From: Pseudomonas syringae KCTC 12500
Lineage (GTDB): Bacteria; Pseudomonadota; Gammaproteobacteria; Pseudomonadales; Pseudomonadaceae
Length of the DNA stretch: 64,000 nucleotides
Direction: 5' to 3'
NCBI RefSeq assembly: GCF_000507185.2
Contig: NZ_AYTM02000002.1
Location: forward strand, 5,491,501 to 5,555,500
Positions 50,781 to 62,700 of this stretch are shown piece after piece; the first letter of the stretch is position 1; each line of letters begins with the position of its first letter. A program made the position numbers and the translations under genes. The notes beneath the pieces were generated by a model. That model worked only from the letters and a program-made list of their open reading frames with translations, did no database searches and was not told the DNA's origin.

Positions 50781-53700
50781 ATTACCCCAGGTTGCCAACG
50801 CATCACCCCAGACCTCTTGCCGCTGATCAAACTGACCCAGGAGCAGATCGACCTGGTGGTGGCCTGTGTGCCCGGCGGCGCAGCGAACGTGCAGGATATT
50901 TACCCGCTGGCGCCGTTACAGGAAGGCATTCTCTATCATCATATCGCCGCAGAGCAGGGCGATCCTTACGTACTGCAGAGCCAGTTCGCGTTCCAGAGCC
51001 GCGCTCATCTGGATACCTTCGCCCAGGCCCTGCAAACGGTCATCAACCGCCATGACATCCTGCGCACGTCCATGCACTGGGAAAGTCTTGATGAGCCGTT
51101 GCAAGTGGTCTGGCGTCAGGTCGAACTCAGCGTCGAGGAAATTCAGCTCAACCCTCGCTTCGGTGATATATCCCGTCAGTTGCAAGAGCATCTGGACCCG
51201 CGCCAGATACGCATGGACATCCGTCGCGCACCCTTGATGCGAGTGGTGTGTGCCCTGGACACCGTCAACCAGCGTTGGGTGGCGACGCTGATGTTTCACC
51301 ACATGATCCTTGACCACACTGCGCTGGATCAGGTGCGCTATGAAATGCAGGTCTGCCTGCTCGGTCAGGCCGATCGACTTGGTGACTCAATTCCTTACCG
51401 AAACTATGTCGCTCAGGCCCGACAGGGCGTGAACGAGCAGGATCATGAGCTGTTCTTCCAGGACATGCTCGGCGACATCGACGAGCCGACGCTGCCGTTC
51501 GGCCTGCACGACGTGCAAGGCGACGGCAACGCTATCGATCAGGCTCGTCTGACGCTGGATAACGCTTTGAGCCAACGCCTTAGAGTGCAGACGCGGCAGC
51601 TTGGGGTCAGTGCTGCAAGCCTGCTCCATCTGGCATTCGCACAGATGCTGGGCCGCCTCAGCGGACGTGATCAAGTGGTATTCGGCACCGTCCTGATGGG
51701 CCGCATGCAGAGCGGCGAGGGTGCCGAACGGGCCCTTGGCATGTTCATCAATACCTTGCCGCTGCGGGTGGACCTGGGCGGTGAGGGCGTACGTGACGGG
51801 GTCAAGGCCACGCATCGGCGCTTGACCGGGTTACTCGGCCATGAACATGCCTCGCTGGCACTGGCCCAGCGCTGCAGTGGCGTGGTCGCACCGACACCGC
51901 TGTTCAGCGCCTTGCTCAATTATCGTCACAGTAGCGTTGCCGTGACCGATGAGGCAATGGCGGCCTGGGATGGCATGCAGTCTTTGCGACTGGACGAAGA
52001 AGAACGCACCAACTACCCGCTGACCGTCAATGTCGACGATACGGGTGAAGGCTTCCAGTTCACTTCGCTGGTGGCGGCGAGCATTGGCGCGCAGCGCCTT
52101 TGTGACTATCTGCAGTTGGCCGTAGCGGGGCTGGTCGAGGCGCTGGAACAGGAGCCGCAGACACCGCTGCACAGCATATCGATATTGCCGCTCAGCGAAC
52201 GTACCCAGTTGCTCGAACACTGGAACCCTTCCGGCAAAACCTATGCACATGAAACACCGATCCACCGGCAATTCGAAGCCCGCGCCGCAGAACGACCAGA
52301 TGCCGTCGCGCTGATGTTCGAAGCACAGGCCCTGAGCTACGGCGAGCTCAATGCGCGTGCCAACCAGGTCGCGCACCGTTTGCTGGCCCTGGGTGTACGG
52401 CCTGACGATCGCGTGGCGATCTGCGTCGAACGTGGCCCGGCGATGATTATCGGCGTGTTGGGCATCCTCAAATCCGGCGCCGGTTACGTGCCACTGGATC
52501 CGGCTTACCCGCTTGAGCGCCTGGCCTACGTACTCGGCGACAGTACCCCAGTGGCATTGTTGAGCCAGCGATCAGTGCAACAGGCCTTGCCGGTCTGCGA
52601 AGTGCCGCTGATCTACCTTGACGACGCCGACCTGCAGGACGAATCCGTCTGCAATCTGCAAGTACCGGTCAATCCCGCCGACCTTGCCTACGTCATCTAC
52701 ACCTCCGGTTCCACTGGCCTGCCAAAGGGAGTGATGGTCGAGCATCGCAACGTCGCACGGCTGTTCTCGGCCACCCAGGACTGGTTCGGTTTCAATGAAC
52801 AGGATGTTGGAGCACTGTTCCACTCATTCGCCTTCGACTTCTCGGTCTGGGAAATCTGGGGCGCGCTGCTGCACGGTGGGCGCCTGCTGGTCGTGCCGCA
52901 ACTGATCAGCCGTTCACCTGAAGACTGCTATGACCTGCTGTGCAGTGCCGGAGTCACGGTACTCAACCAGACACCGAGTGCTTTCCGCCAGCTGATTGCG
53001 GCCCAGGGCAAGAGCGAGCGCGCACACTCATTGCGCCAGGTGATTTTCGGCGGCGAAGCACTGGAAACGGCCATGCTCAAGCCGTGGTACGCCCGCAACG
53101 TGAATACCGGCACGCAACTGGTGAATATGTACGGCATCACCGAAACCACCGTGCATGTGACCTACTATCCGTTGCAGGCCGAAGATGCACAGCGCATGGG
53201 CGCCAGCCCGATCGGCGAGCACATTCCCGATTTGCAGCTGTATGTCCTCGATGCTCATCGCGAACCGGTGCCAGTAGGGGTGATCGGCGAGCTGTATGTG
53301 GGCGGCGCCGGCGTTGCGCGTGGCTACCTGAATCGCGAAGCACTGACGGCCGAGCGTTTTCTCGATAACCCGTTCAGTAGTGCTCCGGGTGCGCGCCTGT
53401 ACCGTACCGGCGACCTGGGGCGCTGGCTGGGCAATGGCAGCCTCGAGTATCTGGGCCGTAACGATGAACAGGTGAAAATTCGCGGTTTCCGTATCGAGCT
53501 GGGCGAGATCGAAGCTCGATTGAGCGCTTGCCAAGGCGTACGCGACGCTGTGGTTGTGGTGCGTGAAGACGAACCGGGCGACAAGCGTCTGGTGGCCTAT
53601 CTCACGACGCAGCAGTCGGGCGACCTGCTGGACATCGAAAGCCTGCGCGAGCATCTGCAAGGCACGTTGCCAAAGTACATGGTGCCGGCGGCCTACGTGC

Positions 53701-56700
53701 AACTCGATACGCTGCCGTTGACTGCCAACGGCAAGCTCGACCGCAAGGCGCTGCCAGCACCCGACCGTTCGGCGTTGGCCAGTCGGGGCTATGAAGCGCC
53801 AGAAGGCGACACCGAAATGGCCATTGCGCGGATCTGGCAAGACCTGCTCCAGCTGGAGCAGGTCGGCCGGCATGACCACTTCTTCGAACTGGGCGGCCAC
53901 TCGCTGCTGGCGGTGAAACTGATTGAGCGCATGCGCCAGATCGATCTGGTTGCCGATGTGCGCGTGCTGTTCAGCCAGCCGACCCTGTCTGCCCTGGCGG
54001 CAGCGGTGGGCGGCAAAGGGCAAGTCGAGGCACCCGCCAACCTTATTCCCGCCGACTGCTCGCGCATCACCCCGGATATGCTGCCGCTGGTGTCGCTGAG
54101 CCAGGAGGATATTGATCGCGTGGTGTCCAGCGTGCCCGGCGGTCTGTCCAACGTGCAGGATATCTATGCCTTGGCGCCGTTGCAGGAGGGGATTTTGTAT
54201 CACCACCTTGCTGCGGCCGAAGGCGACCCGTACCTGCAACACGCACTGTTTGCCTTCGACAGCCGAGAACTTCTGCACAACTTCGCCCAGGCACTGCAAG
54301 GCGTGATCGCGCGGCACGATATCCTGCGCACTGCGGTGTTTTGGGAACGTCTCGACGCCCCGGTGCAGGTGGTCTGGCGTGAAGCGACTCTGGGCCTGGA
54401 TGAGCACATACTGGAGCCGGCCGATGGCGACATCGCCGAACAACTGCTCAAGCGTCTCGACCCGCGCCACACGCGTCTGGACATCCGTCAGGCACCGATG
54501 CTGCGCATCGGTTATGCACACGATGAGGTGAACAATCGCTGGCTGGGCATGTTGCTGTTCCATCACCTGGTGGACGACGCCACGTCGCTGCGTATTCTCA
54601 GAAGCGAAATCGAAGCGCACATGCTCGGTCAGCAAGCCTCGCTGCCGCCGTCCGTGCCCTATCGCAATTACGTAGCTCAGGCCATGTTCGGTGTCAGCCG
54701 TGAAGAGCACGAGGTATTTTTCCGCGACATGCTCGGTGATATCGACGAGCCGACGCTACCCTTCGGCGTGCAGGACGTGCAGGGCGACGGGCGCGGTATC
54801 GAGGAAGCATGCCAGCGGGTCGACATCGGCCTGAGCCAGCGTTTGCGCGTGCAGGCCCGCCAACTCGGGGTCAGTTCTGCCAGCCTGTATCACCTGGCCT
54901 GGGCCCGTGTACTGGCTGCGGTTTCGGGCAAAGGCGATGTGGTGTTCGGCACCGTGTTGCTCGGTCGCCTGCAAGGCGGTGCCGGCTCTGACCGGGCGCT
55001 GGGGATGTTCATCAATACCTTGCCGCTGCGCGTCACGCTGGGCGAGCAGGGCGTGCGCAGCGGTCTGAAAGCCACTCATGCGCGACTCAGCATGCTGCTG
55101 GCCCATGAACACGCGTCGCTGGTACTGGCTCAACGTTGCAGTGGTGTGCCCGCGTCAACGCCACTGTTCAGCGCCTTGCTCAACTACCGGCATATCGACG
55201 CGCAGGTCAACCAAGAGTCTTTCGACACCTGGCAGGGCATCGAAAGCCTGCACAGTGAAGAGCGTACCAACTATCCGCTGGCCCTTTCAGTGAATGATGA
55301 AGGGGAGGGCTTCAGCCTTACCGTGCAAGCCATTGCCAGTATCGATGCACAACGGGTCTGCTCGTATATGCAGACGGCGCTGGAGCATATCCTTATGGCG
55401 CTGGAGCAGGACCCCGAGGCACCGCTGAGCAGTATTGCGATCCTGCCGGCTGTCGAACGCCAGCAGTTACTGGTCGAATTCAACAAGACCGCGCGGGATT
55501 ACCCGCAACAGCAGACCGTGCACGGCCTGTTCGAAGACCAGGTACGGGCACTCCCCGAAACTTGCGCGGCGATTCACGACGGCGTCTCCGTGAGCTACGC
55601 CGAACTCAACACCCGTGCCAATCGTCTGGCGCGGTATCTACTGGGTCTCGGCGTACAGCCGGGTGACAGTGTGGCGATTTTGCTGGAGCGCAGCCTCGAC
55701 CTGCTCGCCAGTCAGCTGGCGGTGCTCAAATGCGCAGCGGTGTACGTGCCTCTGGACACCCATGCACCGGTCGAACGTCAGGCATTCATGATTGAAGACA
55801 GTCGTGCACGTGTCCTGCTGACTCATAGCCACGTATCGCTGACGAGTGGTGCACAGCGTATCGATCTCGACGGTTTGACCCTGGACGACCTGAAAGACAC
55901 TGATCTGGCATTGCCGCAGTCCAGCGAAAGCGTCGCCTACATCATGTACACCTCTGGCTCGACGGGTGTTCCTAAAGGTGTGCTGGTGCCGCATCGCGCC
56001 ATCAGCCGCCTGGTGATCAACAACGGTTACGCCGACTTCAATGCTCAGGATCGCGTGGCGTTTGCCTCTAACCCTGCGTTTGATGCCAGTACGCTGGATG
56101 TCTGGGCACCGTTGCTCAACGGCGGCTGTGTGGTGGTGATCGAGCAGAACGACTTGCTGTCTCCACTGAATTTCCAGCGTCTGCTGCTGGAGCAATCGGT
56201 AACCGTGCTGTGGATGACCGCCGGGTTGTTCCATCAATACGCTTCGGGTCTGGGCGAAGCGTTTTCACGTCTGCGCTACCTGATCGTCGGCGGCGATGTG
56301 CTGGACCCTGCCGTTATCGGCCGGGTGTTGGCGAACAATCCTCCACAACATCTGCTCAACGGCTATGGCCCGACCGAGGCGACGACCTTTTCCGCGACCT
56401 ACGAGATCACTTCAGTGGGCAGTGGTGGTATCCCCATCGGTCGACCTGTCGGCAACAGTCAGGCTTACGTGCTCGATGCGCTGCGCGAACCCGTGGCAGT
56501 AGGTGTGCCCGGCGAGCTGTATATCGGCGGGCAGGGTGTTGCCAAAGGCTATTTGAATCGAGATGAGTTGAGCGCCACGCAATTTGTCGTCGATCCGTTC
56601 AGTGCGTCGGAAAACGCACTGATGTACCGTACCGGCGACCTGGTTCGCTGGCGTGCCGACGGCAACCTGGAATACCTGGGTCGTAATGACGACCAGATAA

Positions 56701-59700
56701 AAATCCGTGGTTTCCGCGTTGAACTGGGCGAAATCGAAGCGCGCCTGGCCGAACATCCCGAGGTTCGTGAGGCTGTGGTGCTGTGTCGTCAGGATGTGCC
56801 GGGCGACAAGCGCCTGGTGGCTTATGTCATAGCGCAACGGCTTGAAACCGTGCTCGACATTGAACACCTGCGCAGTCATCTGCAAGGCACATTGCCGGAC
56901 TACATGGTGCCTGCGGCCTACGTGCAGCTGGACGCACTGCCGCTGACCGCCAACGGCAAGCTCGACCGCAAGGCGCTACCAGCGCCGGATGCGCAATCGC
57001 TGATCAGCCGCGGTTATGAAGCCCCTCAAGGCGAGGTCGAGACCCTGCTGGCGTCGATCTGGGCAGACGTACTGACGGTCGAACAGGTCGGTCGTCATGA
57101 TCACTTTTTCGAACTGGGCGGTCATTCGTTGCTGGCGGTGATGCTGATCGAACGCATGCGCCAGGTCGGTCTGAGTGCCGACGTGCGCGTGCTGTTCAGC
57201 CAGCCGACCCTGGCCGCGCTGGCAGCGGCGGTGGGCAGCGGCCGTGAAATTCACGTCCCGGCCAATGGCATTGCCGCGGACTGTCAGCGGATTACACCGG
57301 ACATGTTGCCGCTGGCAAGTCTTGATCAGGTCGCCATCGACCGGATCGTTGCCACGGTGCCCGGCGGCGTTGCCAACGTGCAGGATATCTACCCGCTGGC
57401 GCCGCTGCAGGAAGGTATCCTCTATCACCACCTCAGCGCTGAACGCGGTGATCCCTACTTGCTGCAATCGCTGTTCAGCTTTGACAGCCAGGAGCATGTC
57501 GACGATTTCGCCCGCGCCTTGCAGTTCGTGATCCAGCGTCATGACGTGCTGCGCACCGCATTGGTCTGGGAGGGGCTGGACGAACCGATGCAAGTGGTCT
57601 GGCGTCAGGCGCCGCTGATGCGCGAAAGCTTTGATGCCGACCCACACGCGGGCGACATGGCGGCACAGTTACACCAGCGTTTCGACGCCAGGCACCATCG
57701 TCTGGACATTCGTCAAGCGCCGATGATGCGTCTGGTGTGTGCCTGGGATGGACCGAACCAGCGCTGGCTGGCGTTGCTGCAGTTCCATCATCTGGTCATG
57801 GACCATACCGCGATGGACGTGGTGCGCTACGAGATGCAGGCCAGCCTGCTGGGCCAGGAGGCGCAGCTGGGCGCGGCGGTTCCGTATCGCAACTATGTCG
57901 CTCAGGCCCGACTGGGCGTGAGCCAGGAAGAGCATGAGGTGTTCTTCCGCGACATGCTGGGCAATGTCGACGAACCGACGCTGCCGTTCGGTTTGCAACA
58001 GGTACACGGTGACGGGCGCGACATCGAAGAAGCCCGACTGACCGTAGACGCAGACCTCAGCCGTCGCGTGCGGAGCCAGGCCCTGCAACTGGGCGTGAGT
58101 GCCGCGAGCCTTGTCCACCTGGCCTGGGCGCGACTGCTGAGTCAGGTCTCGGGGCGTGACGACGTAGTGTTCGGCACCGTACTGATGGGCCGCATGCAGG
58201 GCGGCGAAGGCGCAGACCGAGCGCTGGGAATGTTTATCAACACCTTGCCGCTGCGGGTAGAGCTGGGCAATCTGGACGTACGTGACGGGGTCAAGGCCAC
58301 GCATCGACGCCTGACCGGGCTACTCGGTCATGAACATGCCTCGCTGGCACTGGCCCAGCGCTGCAGTGGCGTGGCCGCACCGGCACCGCTGTTCAGCGCC
58401 TTGCTCAATTATCGTCACAGCAGCATTGCCGTGACCGATGAGGCACTGACGGCCTGGGATGGCATGCAGTCGCTGGGCGATGAAGAACGTACCAACTATC
58501 CGCTGACGCTGAACGTCGATGACCAGGGCGAAGGCTTCCAGCTGACTGTTCAGACCGTGCCACTGATTGAGGCGACACGGATCTGCGCCTACATGCAACA
58601 AACCCTGAACAGTCTGGTCGATGCGCTGGAACAGGCGCCGCAAACCCCGCTGCATGCTATTTCGATACTGCCGTTCGCCGAACGTGCGCAGTTGCTCGAG
58701 CAGTGCAACCGGCCTCAGAAGAGCTATGCACACGAGACACCGATCCACCGGCAATTCGAAGCACGCGCCGCAGAACGACCAGACGCCGTCGCGCTGATGT
58801 TCGAAGAACAGACCCTGAGCTACGGCGAGCTCAATGCGCGTGCCAACCAGGTCGCGCACCGTTTGCTGGCCTTGGGTGTGCGCAATGACGATCGCGTGGC
58901 GATCTGCGTCGAACGTGGCCCGGCGATGATTATCGGCTTGCTGGGGATCCTCAAATCCGGCGCCGGTTACGTGCCACTGGATCCAGCTTACCCGCTTGAG
59001 CGCCTGTCCTACGTACTCGGCGACAGTACCCCGGTGGCGCTGTTGAGTCAGCGATCGGTGCAGCAAGCCTGGTCGGACTCCGATGTGCCACTGATCTATC
59101 TTGACGACGCAGACCTGCTGGATGAGTCCGTCAGCAATCCAATGGTATCGGTGCAGCCCAGCGACCTTGCCTACGTCATCTACACCTCCGGTTCTACCGG
59201 CCTGCCCAAGGGTGTGATGGTCGAGCATCGCAACGTTGCACGACTGTTCTCGGCCACCCAGGACTGGTTCGGTTTCAATGAACAGGATGTCTGGGCGCTG
59301 TTCCACTCATTCGCTTTCGACTTCTCGGTCTGGGAAATCTGGGGCGCGCTGCTGCATGGCGGACGTCTGTTGATCGTGCCACAACTGGTCAGCCGCTCGC
59401 CTGAAGACTTCCACGAACTGCTGTGCAGTGCCGGTGTAACAGTACTCAGCCAGACACCGAGTGCGTTCCGCCAACTGATTGCGGCCCAGGGTGAGAAGGA
59501 GCAAGCACATTCGCTGCGCCAAGTGATTTTCGGCGGCGAAGCACTGGAAACGGCGATGCTCAAACCGTGGTACGCCCGCAACGTGAATACCGACACGCAA
59601 CTGGTGAACATGTACGGGATTACCGAAACCACCGTGCACGTCACCTACTACCCGTTGAAGGCCGAAGACGCCCAGCGTGTCGGTGCCAGCCCGATCGGCA

Positions 59701-62700
59701 AGCGTATTCCAGACCTGCAACTGTACCTGCTTGACGCCCATGGCGAACCAGTGCCGGCAGGCGTGATCGGCGAGCTGTACGTGGGCGGTGCCGGTGTTGC
59801 CCGTGGCTACCTGAACCGTGAAGCACTGACGGCCGAGCGTTTTCTCGATAACCCGTTCAGTAACGCTCCGGGTGCTCGCCTGTACCGCACCGGCGACCTG
59901 GGACGCTGGCTGGCCGATGGCAGCCTGGAATACCTGGGCCGCAACGACGAACAGGTGAAGATTCGCGGCTTCCGTATCGAACTGGGTGAAATCGAAGCAC
60001 GTCTGGCTGAGCATCCTGAAGTCTGCGATGCCGTGGTGCTGTGCCGTGAGGATGTGCCCGGTGACAAGCGTCTGGTGGCCTATGTCACGGCGCTGCAGGC
60101 GCAAAGGCTGCTGGACATCGAAAACCTGCGCGAGCATCTGCAAGGCACATTGCCGCAGTACATGGTGCCGGCTGCCTACGTGCAGCTCGATGCACTGCCG
60201 CTGACCGCCAACGGTAAACTTGACCGCAAGGCCTTGCCTGCGCCTGACCGGTCTTCAGTGGCCAATCGGGGCTACGAAGCGCCAGAAAGCGACGCCGAGA
60301 TGGCCATTGCGCGGATCTGGCAAGACCTGTTGCAACTCGAGCAGGTCGGCCGGCATGACCACTTCTTCGAGCTAGGCGGCCACTCGCTGCTGGCCGTGAA
60401 ACTGATCGAACGCATGCGCCAGATCGATCTGGTTGCCGACGTGCGCGTGCTGTTCAGCCAGCCGACCCTGTCGGCACTGGCGGCAGCCGTGGGCGGCAAG
60501 GGTGCAGTAGAAGTACCCGCCAACCTTATTCCCGCCGACTGCGCGCACATCACCCCGGACATGCTACCACTGGTGTCACTGCGCCAGGAGGATATCGACC
60601 ATGTGGTGTCCTGCGTACCGGGTGGTGCGGCCAACGTGCAGGATATTTATGCCCTGGCGCCGCTGCAGGAGGGGATTCTGTATCACCACATTGCTGCGGT
60701 CGAAGGCGATCCCTACTTGCAGTACGCACTGTTCTCCTTTGACAGTATCGAGCGCCTGCACAGCTTCGCCCAGGCCCTGCAAGGCGTGATCGCGCGGCAC
60801 GATATCCTGCGTACCGCCGTGCTTTGGGAGCGTCTCGAGGCACCGGTGCAGGTGGTCTGGCGTGAGGCGCCGCTGGGGCTTGATGAGCTGCTACTGGACC
60901 CGGCCTGCGGTGATATTTCCGAGCAACTGATCAAGCGCCTGGACCCGCGTCACACGCGTCTGGACATCCGTCAGGCGCCGATGTTACGCATCGGCTATGC
61001 CCAAGACGCGGTAAATAACCGCTGGATGGGCATGCTGCTGTTCCATCACCTGGTGGACGACGCCACGTCGCTGCGTATTCTCAGAAGCGAAATCGAAGCG
61101 CACATGCTCGGTCAGCAAGCGTCGCTGACGCCCTCCGTGCCTTATCGCAATTACGTGGCTCAGGCCAGGCTCGGCGTCAGCTGCGAGGAACACGAGGTGT
61201 TTTTCCGCGACATGCTCGGCGACATTGATGAGCCGACGCTACCGTTCGGACTGCAGGACGTGCAGGGCGACGGGCAAGGTATCGAGGAAGCATTCCAGCG
61301 GGTCGACATTGACCTGAGCCAGCGCTTGCGGGCGCAGGCTCGTCAACTCGGGGTCAGTTCCGCCAGCCTGTATCACCTGGCCTGGGCCCTTGTACTGGGC
61401 GCTGTCTCAGGCAAAGAGGATGTGGTGTTCGGCACCGTGTTGCTTGGTCGTCTGCAGGGCGGCGTTGGTTCTGACCGGGCGCTGGGGATGTTCATCAACA
61501 CCTTGCCGCTGCGCGTCACGCTGGGCGAGCAGGGCGTGCGCAGCGGTCTGAAAGCTGCCCACGCACGACTCAGCGGACTGCTGGCCCATGAACACGCGTC
61601 GCTGGTGCTGGCTCAGCGTTGCAGTGGTGTACCGGCGTCAACGCCACTGTTCAACGCCTTGCTCAACTACCGGCATATCGACGTGGAGGTCAATCAGCAG
61701 GCTTTCGAGGCCTGGCAGGGCATCGAACATTTGCACGGAGAAGAACGCACCAACTATCCGCTGACCCTTTCAGTGAACGATGAAGGTGCGGGCTTCAGCC
61801 TCACCGTTCAAGCCATTTCCAGTATCGATGCGCAACAGGTCTGCGCGTATATGCAGACAGCGCTGGAGGGTGTGGTCAGCGCACTGGAGCAGTCCAGCGA
61901 GATGCCTTTGGCTGGTTTGTCGGTTGTGCCAGCAGCAGAGCGTGAGCAACTGGTCTTCGGCCTCAACGCTACCGCGCTGGATTATCCGCACGAGCAGACC
62001 ATCCATGGCCTGTTCGAAGCACAGGTCGAGCGCACGCCGCAGGCTGTGGCCGTGGTGCATGGCCAACAGCGCCTGACCTATCGCGAGCTCAACGAACAGG
62101 CCAACCGCCTGGCCCATGCCTTGCGCAAACAGGGTGTGCAGCCCGATTCCCGCGTAGGGATCTGCATAGAACGCAGCGTGGAAATGGTCGTCGGTTTGCT
62201 GGCGATTCTCAAGGCGGGCGGCGGCTACGTTCCGCTGGATCCAGCTTACCCGGTAGAGCGGATTGCTTACATGCTGGAGGACAGCACGCCTGCCGCCGTT
62301 CTGGCTCAAACTGCTACTCAGGGCTTGCTGGCCGACGTTTCGGTACCTGTGATCAATCTTGATCTGAGCGATTGGCAGGGCGAATCCGTCCAGAATCCGC
62401 GGGTGCCGGGGCTGACCTCGGCACATCTGGCGTACCTGATCTACACGTCCGGTTCCACCGGTATGCCAAAAGGCGTGATGATCGAGCATCGCAACACCGT
62501 GAACTTCCTGACTTGGGCACACGTGGCGTTCGAAGGCTCTGCGCTGGAAAAAACGCTGTTCTCCACCTCGCTGAACTTCGACCTCGCGGTCTACGAGTGC
62601 TTCGCGCCGCTGACATCGGGTGGCAGCATCAACGTGGTCAAAAACGTCCTGGAACTGCAACACGGCAATCACGATATCGGCCTGATCAACACCGTTCCCT

